The position numbers and the translations under genes were made by a program. The notes below the pieces were generated by a model. It was not told the DNA's origin, ran no database searches, and worked only from the letters and a program-made list of their open reading frames with translations. DNA of 64,000 bases from Prunus persica (lineage: Eukaryota > Streptophyta > Magnoliopsida > Rosales > Rosaceae). The stretch is from the NCBI RefSeq assembly GCF_000346465.2, contig NC_034013.1, forward strand, positions 16,799,624 through 16,863,623. The letters are read 5' to 3'. How positions within the stretch are numbered: the stretch's first letter is position 1; each line of letters opens with the position of its first letter. Shown piece by piece: positions 14,185-26,170 of this stretch.

Positions 14185-17100
14185 ATGCCTACCGTCAGCG
14201 TGGGACGGGATCGTCTGTATGCAGCACTAGGAAGAACTTACAGTGAGCTCTCAGTGTTTCATTTCTAACTCTTCATCTCATCGATGTACTTATATCATCA
14301 ATAAGGAATTCACTTTCGTTTGTGTTTTTGAATTGAATCTGACAGCTCAGGAAGAGTTTGAAGAAGTATGCTTCAGCTTCGGCATCGAGCTGGACGACGT
14401 CGTAAGCATTTTTTTTCATTTTCCACATGTTTCATTTTATTTTTGTATTTCTCTGATGCCAAAACTTCTAATGGTTAATGTGTGTTTGTAGACAACTGAG
14501 AAAGCAATTATTAGAAAAGAAAAGCATTTGGACGCTGAAGTTGAGGAAGATGAAGAAGTTATTTACAAGATCGAAGTTCCCGCGAATAGGTACCTTTTTT
14601 TCTTTTCTTATAATTGACTAGCACTGAGAATTGTCTTAATTGCATGTTTTGGAACTTGATGTTTTATCCTACTTCATTTCATGGGTTGGTTTCTAATTTT
14701 AATGTTAACATAACCCTTGAGGCCAAATATTTTAAATCTCATACTGCTCTTGTCTGCTTAAGTGGGTAGGCTGTGTTCAGAGTATCAAGGAGTAACTAAA
14801 GGAATGAGAATAATTGTTGTATGATTTTCACATAATATAAAATGAGTTGAACAACTTTGTTATTTGATTTATATGCAGATATGATTTACTTTGCCTTGAA
14901 GGGCTTGCTCAAGCCCTCCGTGTTTTCAGTAGGGAAGAGGAGATTCCTACATATAAGTTGGTGAACATTAGTAAGGAGTCAATGATTAAAATGCATGTAA
15001 AACCAGAGGTAGTCATATGATATGAAAAGGGTTGATGTTTTTTATTTTCTGGTGATACTGTTTAGTTCATATAGACCCCTTTTCCACTTGCAGACATCTT
15101 CAATTCGCCCTCATGTTGTCTGTGCTGTTTTAAGAGGCGTAACCTTCACTGAAGCAAGTTATAACAGCTTTATTGATCTCCAAGACAAGCTTCATCAAAA
15201 TATCTGCCGGTAATGTTTTCTGGCTCATAGCGCTGATTCCCGAGCTTGGCATGCTCCCAGTTGCCCCCACCTCATCTGTATTTTGTTGCAGTGGCAGGCC
15301 ACATACATGAGATTTCCAAAATTGAAATGACACTTCTTGTCGGGAACACTGCATGACAATTTCTATGTTCCCTGATCTTTGTCATTGATGATGTGTGGCT
15401 TTTAATTTTAGTGATGAAATGAAAACCATTAACTTAACTTGCAACGTTATCTCATTGGTTCTAAAAGAAAATAATGATCTCATGACTAATTCTTAATGAC
15501 AATAATGATTCATATTAATCACTTGCATCACACGAAATTATTTGACATGACGATAGTTATGTGATCTTACAGCTTTACTTAAATGATAATAAATTTGAAG
15601 TAATCTATATGGTTATTTAAAGTAGATAAAGGTAAGAATACAAAAAAACAATCAGAATAGTTTGTTTAAGTGCTAGAAGGGTAAGAATAGCAAGACAAAT
15701 CAGAATGAATGCATGAAGTTATGATAAGAGCTACTGCTTGTCTTTGAGCCCAAAGATTTTCTGTGGTTATTCAGTTGAAGTGCTTACATCTGATATTCAT
15801 TTTATAGGCGAAGAACCCTAGTTGCCATTGGGACTCATGACTTGGATACATTACAAGCCCCTTTCACATATGAGGTGGGCTTTTGTAACATGTTCCCTTT
15901 GCTATGGTTTTGTATTTTGCATTCCTTTTTTGTTTAAGGGGTCATGTGATATTGAATTTTGTACTAATTTATGGTAACAGTATAGATCCTTTGCTGAAAC
16001 ATTCAGTTCTAGGAATGAAAAGTGGAAATTTCTGTCTTTGGCAAAGATCCCCTGATACAACATGCATGTCGATGAAATAATTTTTCATGTTTTTTGTTGA
16101 TTGCTAAATCCTACTTCATATATCTAAGACAATACTACTGTTGACTTACATTTTCTTTCCATGTTCAGGCTTTGCCACCTTCAAGTATAAATTTTGTGCC
16201 TCTGAAACAGGTAATTTTATGATTTTTATGCTATTCTCAGTTTAGTAGTTTATATGACTATGATTTTGTAATATATGTATATATATATCTCTTTTTAATA
16301 GGTTGAAGATACTTGTTAATGGCTATTGTTAGCACTAATATCATGTCTTTTTGATTTCTCTATTAGGTGAAGAGCTTTAGAGCTGATGAGCTCATTGAAT
16401 TTTACAGAGTGAGTTCTTAACTGGGTGCTTTTTGATCTTTGTTCTTCTTTCCTTCTTTTTTCTTTCTTTTTCCCCTTTCTGGGGAAGTGTTATAGTTAGT
16501 CTAGACCAAACTAGAATCAGCAATTTAGAAACCATTGCAATAATAGCTATTTCATGCACATCCTTGTTCAGAATCTCCTTAGTTTTGTATGACCTAGTAA
16601 TTATGACTCTTGAATGACACTAGGAAAGTAAAGTATCTTGATCCATATTTTACCACTGTATTCTGGCAGTCAGATTTGAAACTGAAGAAGTTTGTGCACA
16701 TAATAGAGAACTCACCGGTGTTTCCTGTTTTATATGATCACAACAGGTATGATAAATTTTTGTTTTCATTCATTTATTACTATATTATGGCTTTGTCTCG
16801 ATGAGTGACATTAAGTTTATTTCGGCAGAATTGTTTTGTCTTTACCCCCCATTATTAATGGTGCACATTCAGCAATCAATTTGAAGACAAAGAATGTTTT
16901 CATAGAATGTACAGCTACTGATTTGACAAAGGCCAAGATTGTTCTGAACACAATAGTAAGAAGCTGGAAGTTTATGATGCATTTATTTGCTGGTTTTTGG
17001 TTCTCACTTATCAGTTGATGATGGTATCAACTTGTGTTCTTTTAGGTGACAGCATTTTCAGCGTATTGTGAAAGAAAGTTTGAGATTGAACCTGTTGAAG

Positions 17101-19394
17101 TGATATATTCAGATGGAAAGTCATATGTCTATCCTGATTTATCAATCTACAACATGGATGTTTCCCTATCATACGTTAACGGTACAATTGGAGTCTCTTT
17201 GGAAGCAGAAGAGGTATGTCAAGAATAAGGTTAACTGCATATTACCTATTCCTACTTTATTCTTTAATATTGCTTACTGATGTCTGGAATAAGGTTATTA
17301 TTTTGCTTAGTGATAGGCTGTAAGGTTAGTATTGTTATTGATTGCATTTGAGTTGGTTGATATTATGTTGTACAAGTTTTACAAAAAGATTTCTGATCTA
17401 ACTAGGAACTATCATGTATGGGAGATTTAGTTGAAATACTGCAATTTTTTCATTTTCTCATACTTCTTTATTATTATCATGTAGGTTACTGATTTGTTGA
17501 ATCGGATGCAATTGCGTGCTGAGCAGTCTGTATCAAGCGATATCACAGTATTTGTACCTCCAACCAGAAGCGACATTCTTCATCCTTGTGATGTCATGGA
17601 GGTTTAGACTTAGTCATAACAATTTTGTTGGATTATAAATCAAAACTTTTGTCATGTTTCTATAATAACGTATTTTCTTTCTTGTTTAGGATGTTGCAAT
17701 TGCATATGGATATAATAATATCCCAAAGCGAAGTCCTGCATCTTTGAAGCCACTAGCCTTGAATGAGCTCACTGACCATATTAAATTAGAGGTGAACAAA
17801 ACTTTTTAGTTGATAAATAACAGTTTTAAGTTTTACCCTTCCATAGTATACTTAATGAAGTGTGGTTTATTCTGACTTCTTTTATGTTGTCTCAAACTTT
17901 TGTGTTAGATTGCAATGACTGGGTTTACAGAGGTGTTGACGTTTATATTGGGGTCGTGGAGAGAAAATTTTGCCATGTTAAATCGTAAAGATGATAAATC
18001 GAAGGCAGTGGTTGTTGGAAATCCTCGTTCATCTGATTTTGAACTTGTCCGAACCAGTTTGATGCCTGGCGTATTGAAAACTGTTGGTCACAACAAAGAT
18101 CATCCAAAGCCCATAAAGGTATATGTGACAATTTTATCTTGCTTATGCATGATTTCTTCTCATTTGGGTTTGCCACTTTTTTCCTCTAATAAATTAAAAA
18201 GGAATTTTAGCGAGGATGAATATGTAATTCACTTTACATTGACTAAAATTATTCAAGTGTCTCGCTCTCTCGCTCCACCTCAAACAGAGAGTTTATCGTT
18301 TGTTAAGTTTGATATCTTTTAGAATGCTTGAAAATGTTATTTCTTATATTATATTTTCTTTATGTTATAAGCTTGCTTTTAAATTTCTTCTCACTTTACA
18401 TTGTTGAAGATTTTCGAAGTGGGTGATGTAGCACTATTGGATGAGAGGAAAGATGTTGGTGCGAGAAATCAACGCCAACTAGCAGCTCTTTTCTGTGGTG
18501 CTAGCTCTGGGTTTGAGGTACGATACAAAACCTGGTATACACAGTTTGGTCACCCATTTCAGAACCTAGTGACAATTTGGATGAATTTTTTTGCCTAAAC
18601 GGCATAAAGATATGTATTTTTTCATAATTTACTAAGCTGGGATGTTGGATAGCTCTATGTTAAACAAAGATAAATAATTGCCTATTACTTGGGATTCCGA
18701 TATGCAGTTGATTCATGGCTTGGTGGACAGAGTTATGGAAGCGATTGGTGCTGCTTTTGTTCCTATCGGTGACCATACTGGGTACTTCATACAACCTTCG
18801 GATGTGAGTATATTCTTTCATTTGCATTTTTCTTTTGCTATATCTTTGGAGGTTTGTATGAATCATTCACTCTCTGTTTACATTTACTGAAGGAACCTGA
18901 GTTTCTTCCGGGTAGGCAAGCAAGCATCATCTATAAAGGGAAGCACATTGGAACTTTTGGCATTGTGCACCCTGAGGTATGTATCATCACTTGATTTTGT
19001 GCTAATCATCACTTGATTTTGTGCTAAGATTTAGCTACAGATTAAATGCTGCCCTATAAATTTTGCCATTCTTGCATTACCATTCACAAGTGAAAAAATG
19101 TATTTTCATGCAATCTAATTTCTCGAAATCCCAATCTTGAAATCCTTCCTCATCCACGAGTATGTGAAAACTATTGTTAAGCTCCGTAGAAAGTCCCTCT
19201 CCATCAAAGGCTCTTCTAGGCTTAGGAAAACTGGATATAATCCAAAATATGCACACTAGTCAATTTATATTGGCACTCTCTGGTTGGATTTCTTTTATTT
19301 AATGAACCTTTTCATGTATTTTCAGGTGTTAAACAACTTCGACATTCCTGATCCGTGCTCGTTTGTAGAACTTAACGTTGAGAGTTTGTTGTAG
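14185..19394 (+). CDS. phenylalanyl-tRNA synthetase beta subunit, cytosolic
   Basis: The beta chain of the alpha2/beta2 enzyme that charges tRNA-Phe. Eighteen exons: 14185-14242, 14346-14401, 14492-14589, 14879-15008, 15094-15209, 15808-15874, 16169-16210, 16367-16408, 16670-16746, 16829-16955, 17046-17213, 17485-17601, 17690-17791, 17909-18118, 18410-18517, 18708-18803, 18893-18976 and 19326-19394. They give about 588 aa, the usual length for a eukaryotic cytosolic beta subunit. Start [21 protein letters not shown]3/B4 region: [21 protein letters not shown]5 domain: [20 protein letters not shown]. Catalytic-like core: [19 protein letters not shown] and [13 protein letters not shown]-terminus: [19 protein letters not shown]. 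All exon joins keep frame. Confidence 0.95.
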
Positions 19395-19810
19395 TGCCTA
19401 TTCTAACAACAAATGTAAGATTTGTATCCAAGGTTATTCCGTTTCCCTCCCATGATTTTTGCTCTCTCCCTTTCTTCCACTCATGCACACAAGAAAAAGG
19501 ATCAGCTTTACAGCTTTACTGGTGCTCGTGCCTTATTTTTGCCTTAAAATTGCAGGGTCATGGCTGACTAATTGCTGTAAAAGAGATAGAACCATTGTAT
19601 CTACGGAATTCAAATTGTCATTTTTGTGCTTTTCATTTGGACCTTTTGTTTATATTGAGTTGTTAAGCTACTGTTTAGGAGGGGGGAGAGGGTAGGAGGG
19701 GGGAGAGGGTAGGCTTTGAATGGTTGGACTTTACAGGCCCAAATCCATCATGATGTCAATTCCCCTCGATTTGTGTAATATTTAAAAACACAAGGCCAAG
19801 CTTGCCACCA
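19395..19810. other. PheRS 3' flank with a G-rich tandem repeat
   Basis: No gene seen. At 19678-19713 a 17-bp unit (GGAGGGGGGAGAGGGTA) occurs twice in tandem. At 19729-19748 the string TTGGACTTTACAGGCCCAAA begins a stretch that recurs near 24979. It marks the upstream flank of two SSL copies as a shared duplication. Confidence 0.6.
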
Positions 19811-20045
19811 GTGCAGAGGGAATGCCATTCCAATCCCTCAACGGCAGTTTCCGTCTATGAGACCTAAATTATTGTAGAGAAATCCATGCGGCTCGTGACG
19901 GGATTTAGCATTTGGGACTGCAGTTAGTATTGGCTCGGTGAACCGCGAAACTAGAATAATCTCTTATTCTTTTGGATCAACAATTCATCCATCACTGAAG
20001 TTGAAGTTGCTGGGGCACTCTATGTAGGATCTGCACGTGAATTTT
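19811..20045 (+). pseudogene. strictosidine synthase-like copy A, multiply deleted
   Basis: This 235-bp stretch aligns by eye, in order, to pieces of copy B (25213-25905). Retained blocks: GAATGCCATTCC, TTTCCGTCTATGAG, TTGTAGAGAAATCCATG, TTAGCATTTGGGACTGC, GTGAACCGCGAAACTAGA, and the 3' end coding for VEVAGALYVGSARE. At least six internal deletions separate the blocks, so no product is possible. It keeps the LYVGS C-terminal motif that copy B has lost. Confidence 0.75.
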
Positions 20046-22624
20046 ATTGGTGTTTAGTGTTCTACCAAAATCAAAGGCGCAGATTTAGAACTCTTCTGTG
20101 TTAATAATTGTTGTCAATTACAAAATGTATTATCCCTGCCGAAATATGTATGATATATTAATAATTAGGATCAGTCCACAATTAGTAAATCAACAAAGCA
20201 CGTGAGAAATAAGCATTGGGATGTGACTCAAAATGGTGTCAATAGAATTGCCAATCTCACGTCGATATATAACAAAACATTTTGACATGTTATTTGTTTG
20301 TTGAAAAGGTAGCTAAATAATACAAAGGGCTACTGACTACTATATATATCAATGTCTCTTTGAGTTATTTCCAAAATTGATTGATCACAAAACTAAGCCT
20401 TGGAGACAACCAAATTAGGAATTAGACAAATTGATAGACATTAGTTAATTTGCTTCCAACTCCTCCCTTAGTTTCCTTATAGTTTCATCCTTCGCTTCCA
20501 ACTCCTCATTGCGAAGCTTTATCTCCTCGTTAAGCATTTGTACCACCTATGTAAGATATCCTTCCACTATCAATAAATGAAAAGAAAAACAAAATGGAAA
20601 ATGGAAAGAAAAGAAAAATTAGTGGATTTATACCTAAAGATAATAAAAATGTACGAAATAATTGTTATATCAAATATCCCAAAACTTAGACTTTGCTTGC
20701 CCCCAAGCAAAACAAAACAAAACAAAGACTCAACAGATTGTTAGGCCTCCACATATTAGTCTCAATAAATCGCGCACGGTATATAACTCTAAAGAATCAA
20801 ATAACCATCATATAAACCACAAGCATGATTCAAAAGTTAACAAAACCGTACATAACATTCTCAAGTGTAGTGTGTGAAATAGCCAATATCAATACAACTC
20901 ACTCAACCCGGATAGGTATATGCAAATCAAAGCTTCAACTCCAAATCTCACCAAGAATATCACTCACAAAGAAAACGCTCAAAGTTTGGGTTAAGTGTTT
21001 CACTCAAGAAAAATGAATGTATGAAAACAAAATCAAATCCTATAAATCATATCTCCACAAATTAAATTCACACAATTTCTAGGATCAAAAGGTCTTAAAT
21101 TACGGTTGTAATGGGGTTATAGGTTAAGGTTTAAAAGAAAGAAAGGGTATGGAAAGCAAAAATATTCTATGAGAATTAGTAGAGCACGCGATGACCATGA
21201 TGGATTGCAAATTCTCTTGTATCTCTTGCGGTATCACCAATTATATGCACTTCATTGGAAGCCAACTTTCATTGTTGGGCTTCAACTTCATTTTGATCAA
21301 CATATTTCTCAAACTTCTTCAAACTTGACAACATTGCGATAGCAAAACATTTTTTTTTTTTCTTTCTTCTTTTTTATTTATTTATTTACAATCACCAACC
21401 TCAACTCATCTTTGATACTCACAAGGTAAGGTGCAATTCCCCCAAACTTAAAGCTCCACCAATTTTCATAGAACAAGGTAGGATGAAATGTTTAAGTTTA
21501 TGGTTAAAGATAGTGTGGTTCATGAACAAAAAGGCTTATTTAGGCTCAAAGGGGCTATCTAAGGGATAATGTAGTAGGGACAAAAGCTTCTTTGGCCATG
21601 GTGGTGATCCTATGTGCCTTAATCACTTCCTAGATAGAATCATGTGAATCAATATAAAGCCTTGAAAGATATTGAAGCAAGTTCTAGTAGATGATGATGC
21701 ATTCATGAAAAGAATATATACCTCTCAAGAAAAGAATATGCATGAGGCTCAAAAACTCACAGTTATACAAGTCTACACTAAAATCCACATATAATTCTCT
21801 AAGTCAAACGCAAATTGCATTCAATTGGCTATGTGCAGTTAAAATATGAGAATAATCATGTAAGAAAAAGTTAACTAAAGAATCACACTTGAAATTCACA
21901 TAATGATTACCAATCCTCTACAGCTATATAACAAGTAGAATTCAAGTGTTATCATTGACTTGTGGAAAGCTTAACTAAAATGACTCACGAAAAGGAAAAA
22001 AAAAAAAGGAAAATCTTTTTGGATTTTTTTGGGGTAGAATTTGTTACTTTTTATGGGTTTTGTGAATTTAAAAACAACAACTTAACTACTGAAATACATA
22101 AAAACACAAAAGAAATAAAATAAAACTCAAACAAACCACGAAAACAAAGAGTTTCCAAATGCAGTGTTTGGCAGTTTCGACCTCTGTTCAGATTTTAGCT
22201 CATAACTTTCAAACCGCTGGTTTGATTTCAATGTTCTTTATATGGTTAGATTCAGCACGAAAAAACGAAGAACACAATGCGGACCAAATTGTCAGAACAG
22301 TTACCAATTAAAACAGTTTTAAGCAAAATGAAACCCTACGTTCAGACATTAGAAATTTGCAAAACACGAGCAAGCAATAACGCAAATCATTCCCCCCAAA
22401 CTTAAATGAAACATTGTCCTCAATGTACAAAGAATTAAAATGCATGCAATGAATCAAGAAAAGGGAGAAAAGAATTCAAACAATAAAATATGAAGTAAAG
22501 ATTAGAGCTCCCTGGGTATATAATCTCGAGTAGGAAGTGCGGCAAACGCCAAGATCCTCTCATCATGCATCCAAAACATTGGTTGCCTCTCAAGAAGCGC
22601 TAAATTTAAAATCTTCAGCCGGAC
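20046..22624. other. non-coding retrotransposon-derived region
   Basis: AT-rich DNA without an intact gene. Phrases such as GGTTGCCTCTCAAGAAGCGC (22581) and CCCCCCAAACTTAAATGAAA (22392) recall the spacer between pol and the 3' LTR of plant Athila/Tat-type Ty3/gypsy elements. On that reading the element is in minus orientation. I could not identify paired LTRs. Confidence 0.5.
20444..20545 (-). pseudogene. coiled-coil coding fragment
   Basis: The minus strand encodes VVQMLNEEIKLRNEELEAKD followed by ETIRKLREELEAN and a stop. This is a heptad-rich, strongly charged coiled-coil tail. It has no visible start or upstream exons. Similar tails occur at the ends of some plant transposon-encoded proteins. 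Identity unknown. Confidence 0.4.
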
Positions 22625-22783
22625 TCAGCGATCTTCACATAGACGGGGGAGTATCGAGGTACAACACCTTGAGAGTCTTAGTTTGTTATCAATTTGCTCC
22701 AAGTAAGGTTTGAGGCGATGCCCATTCATGTCTTGAATCCCAACAGCCCCATGTGGAAATACACGAACAACTAGAAACGGTCC
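22625..22783 (-). pseudogene. Ty3/gypsy pol C-terminal fragment
   Basis: The minus strand reads [20 protein letters not shown] then [12 protein letters not shown]. This matches the integrase C-terminal consensus of plant Ty3/gypsy polyproteins (GPF-V--V-PHGAVEI-D ... NGHRLKPYL). The reading frame is cut at its upstream side about 10 bp before the inverted repeat that begins near 22793, so the rest of pol is gone. Confidence 0.75.
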
Positions 22784-23245
22784 CTACCCATAGTAAGTTT
22801 CTATTATTATTTGGGTAGTTTCTCTGTAAATTTGTATTATTATTAGGATTTCAATAGTTATATAGCTTTGCATCTTATTTTCTTTATATTAGTTTGAACA
22901 TTCAACCTCATCTCATAGATCTTTTTCTTTGAGTTCTACAATGTAGATGAAGTGGGTTAGAAAGCCATGGATGATAATCAGTTTATGATTGTGATGAGTA
23001 AGTCATCGGTCACACAAAGCAACACAGTAAGACTTACTCATATGCAACATTAGTTTTATTTTCTTTTTTAAAGTATGATAATTTTCTTTTTGATTTTTAT
23101 TCTTGCAGATGATACCTAAAAAATCTGTGCAAAAGATTCAACTTGACAAACTTTGTACAAGTTGCCGAACCTTTTTTCTCTCCACCTGTTATGTACCAAA
23201 AATTGAGTAATGTAAGATTATGGGCATGTTCACCTTAGATCAGTA

Positions 23246-23508
23246 NNNNNNNNNNNNNNNNNNNNNNNNNNNNNNNNNNNNNNNNNNNNNNNNNNNNNNN
23301 NNNNNNNNNNNNNNNNNNNNNNNNNNNNNNNNNNNNNNNNNNNNNNNNNNNNNNNNNNNNNNNNNNNNNNNNNNNNNNNNNNNNNNNNNNNNNNNNNNNN
23401 NNNNNNNNNNNNNNNNNNNNNNNNNNNNNNNNNNNNNNNNNNNNNNNNNNNNNNNNNNNNNNNNNNNNNNNNNNNNNNNNNNNNNNNNNNNNNNNNNNNN
23501 NNNNNNNN
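23246..23508. other. assembly gap (263 N)
   Basis: A run of Ns at the centre of the inverted repeat. The true length and content are unknown. Confidence 1.
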
Positions 23509-23566
23509 CGTTTTAGGGTCCTTCCCTCCGGTGAAGAGTAGTTGGGAGGAGGACCCTGAAAACGAC
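23509..23566. repeat. short GC-rich hairpin
   Basis: CGTTTTAGGGTCCTTCCCTC is followed 20 bases later by its imperfect reverse complement ending GGACCCTGAAAACG. This makes a stem with a loop near GGTGAAGAGTAG. It abuts the gap and may be the end of a further element inside it. Confidence 0.7.
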
Positions 23567-23960
23567 AGTCACCAACTATAAGTTGGTTCTTTCTTGCAAA
23601 CATGAGCCACTCTCTACCTATAGTTGTTCTACACGGACGTGTTAATGCACTTTTAATTTCTACTTGCCACTTTTTATTCCCCCATTCACCCGGGCATATT
23701 TTTCTATTGATTCTAAGGGTGAACATGCCAAATCTTATATTACTCAAATTTTTTGTTACATTAACAGGTGGAGAGAAAAAAGGTTCGCAACTTGTACAAA
23801 GTTTGTCAAGTTGAATCTTTTGCACAGATTTTTTAGGTATCATCTGCAAGAATAAAAATCAAAAAGAAAATTATCATACTTTAAAAAAGAAAATAAAACT
23901 AATGTTGCATATGAGTAAGTCTTACTGTGTTGCTTTGTGTGACCGATGACTTACTCATCA

Positions 23961-24435
23961 CAACCATGAACTGATTATCATCCATGGCTAGACGTTTACT
24001 GGCTTCCCAACCCACTTCATCTACATTGTGAAACTTAAAGAAGATGATCTATGAGATGAGGTTGAATGTTCAAACTAATATCAAGAAAATAAAATGCAAA
24101 GCTATAGCAACTATTGAAATCCTAATAATAATACAACCATGAACTGAATATCATCCATGGCTAGACGTTTACTGGCTTCCCAACCCACTTCATCTACATT
24201 GTGAAACTTAAAGAAGATTATCTATGAGATGGGGTTGAATGTTCAAACTAATATCAAGAAAATAAAATGCAAAGCTATAGCAACTATTGAAATCCTAATT
24301 TGTATGCCAACCCACTTCATCTACATTGTGAAACTTAAAGAAGATTATCTATGAGATGGGGTTGAATGTTCAAACTAATATCAAGAAAATAAAATGCAAA
24401 GCTATAGCAACTATTGAAATCCTAATAATAATACA
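23961..24435. repeat. three tandem copies inside the right arm
   Basis: The block ACCATGAACTGA(T/A)TATCATCC through TTGAAATCCTAATAATAATA occurs at about 23962 and 24135. A 5'-shortened third copy starts at 24307 with CCAACCCACTTCATC. The left arm has a single copy. Confidence 0.85.
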
Positions 24436-24472
24436 AATTTACAGAGAAACTACCCAAATAATAATAGAAACT

Positions 24473-25212
24473 TATTATTTGACCAACTAGGTCTTGGTTT
24501 AATGTTACTTCTCTTTCTAATGTTGACAGAGATCTCAAGTTCAAACCTAAATTGAAAAAAAGAAAAGAAAAAAGAGTAGTCCTTTAGGACGCGTAGTTTT
24601 GTTCCATGAAAGGTAAATTTCTCCACTCACTTCAAACACCCACAAACATATTTATATGCATACATCTTTCTCTTAGCATAAATTAAAAAAAAAAATATAT
24701 ATATATATATAAAGCAAAAAAAGACAAAAATGTGATGTGCTAATTCCCAAACCCTAAGTCCCAAATCAGACCCATACCTGACCGGTGATGGTGGAGGTTC
24801 GTTGTGGGAGAGCGAGCGAGGAGCTAAGGGAGGAAGAGGTGGATGTCGACCCTCGGAGGCGGTGGTCGGTTACCCGAGGTGTCGTTGACCAAAGGAGTAA
24901 TAATATTAGTAACATCTGTGAGAGGAAGACGTGGTTAGTCGAAGTGAAGAGGGTAAGACCTTTTGAATGGGCGCATTTGTTGGACTTTACAGGCCCAAAA
25001 TGTAAAACAACTTTGAAAGCTTACACACAAAAAGAAACTGAGGGCTGAGGTTGTTTCGATTTTTCGCTTTTGGCCCAGCCTCCTTTTCTTCTCTTTCTCG
25101 CCTAACATAACATACCCACGGATTATGAAATCGGTTCATGCTAAACAATATTAATATTCCACCCCCCAAAAAAAAAAAAAAAAAAATCATGTTGAACCAA
25201 AAAAGAAAAGAA
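24473..25212. other. intergenic, no supported gene
   Basis: Includes short (A)n and (TA)n runs (24684-24711, 25167-25186). A plus-strand ORF at 24785-25048 (87 codons, Arg/Glu-rich) resembles nothing I know and is probably chance. The TTGGACTTTACAGGCCCAAA motif at 24979 links this flank to the flank of SSL copy A. Confidence 0.5.
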
Positions 25213-25905
25213 AGAAGAATGTCATTCACGTGCTCTAGGGAATCCCATTCCGATTCCTCAATGGTTTGGATATCGACCCCATAACCGGCATAGTTTATTT
25301 CACAGAAGCCACTTCCGTCTATGAGCAATATTCTAAAACATGTATAAGGATGGACAAAGCCCTATAAGAGTTACAACAGGAAAGAATTCCTATACTTGGA
25401 CTAAAAATAAATTTGTACGGCCTTGTTATGTCAAACTTAGTGTTGTATGCATCTTGCATTGTAGAGAAATCCATGAAGCAAATGCTCGGCACGATGCAAC
25501 GGGAAGGTTGATGATGTTCGATCCTGAGACAAAACAAGTGAGAGTCTTGTTAAGAGGGCTTTCTTTGGCATTTGGGACTGCTAGTATGGATGGCTCGTTT
25601 GTCTTGGTTTCTGAATACGCAGGCAAAAGGATCCAAAAGTCTTGGCTCACTGGGCCAAAGGCTAACACATCAGAAATTATTCTCGACTTTGGTCACCATC
25701 CCGTTGACATAAATCGAAGCGTATCGGGAGATTTTTGGGTGGCGGTGAACCGTGAAACTAGACTGATAAATCATAGGGGCAAGCTCATTGTGCCAAATGC
25801 ACTTCTCATCGACTCAGATGGCGCTGTGCTTGATGAGATTATTCTTTTGGATCAATACGGCAATTTATCCATCACTCAAGTTGAAGAAGTTGCTGGGGCA
25901 CTCTA
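25213..25905 (+). pseudogene. strictosidine synthase-like copy B, 5'-truncated and broken
   Basis: The 5' part reads NGLDIDPITGIVYFTEATSV then YEQY in one frame, and that frame meets TAA after about 33 codons. The rest continues in another frame: DATGRLMMFDPETKQVRVLL, RGLSLAFGTASMDGSFVLVS, IQKSWLTGPKANTSEIILDF, SGDFWVAVNRETRLINHRGK and LLDQYGNLSITQVEEVAGAL, then a stop. This is the SSL beta-propeller fold of the family named for strictosidine synthase; the substrate is unknown. The first third of a normal gene (about 330-370 aa) is missing. The final TAG arises where four bases (TGTA in copy A) are absent, removing the LYVGS tail. The open part (25340-25905) could still be annotated as a 188-aa protein, but I favour pseudogene. 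Confidence 0.8.
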
Positions 25906-26170
25906 GGATTGAGTGTGAAGCCCTTTTTACAGGAATGGCCAATGGACAGCGAATGATAAAATGACGAGACCTAGAATAGTTTGCTAGATCTTAAAGTAAT
26001 TAACATTACAGCAACATGACCGTGTCAAACTAGAAAGAAATTATCAGTTTAAACTAAGACAACTTGATCAACTTTCACTAACTAGTAAGTAACTACTCAA
26101 TCAATCATCCATATAGGAAACAATTAAACTAAGACAAGTAAACAATTTCATCACATGATGATGAAATAGA

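Larger units (their letters stand above)
22793..24472. repeat. large inverted repeat around an assembly gap
   Basis: The left arm (22793-23241) and right arm (about 23706-24472) are inverted copies of about 450 bp. Both carry, in opposite orientation, the ACACAGTAAGACTTACTCAT block, GATGATACCTAAAAAATCTG and ATTCAACTTGACAAACTTTG. The outer ends share AGTTTCTATTATTATTTGGG. The right arm is longer because part of it is triplicated. Probable foldback-type or long-TIR element; no target duplication found. Confidence 0.75.

Noticed and set aside
23220..23849. ORFs running through the sequence gap
   Set aside because: Most of their length is N, so they have no support.
24785..25048. 87-codon Arg/Glu-rich ORF
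   Set aside because: No family resemblance, no splice or promoter context, lies in repeat-derived flank.
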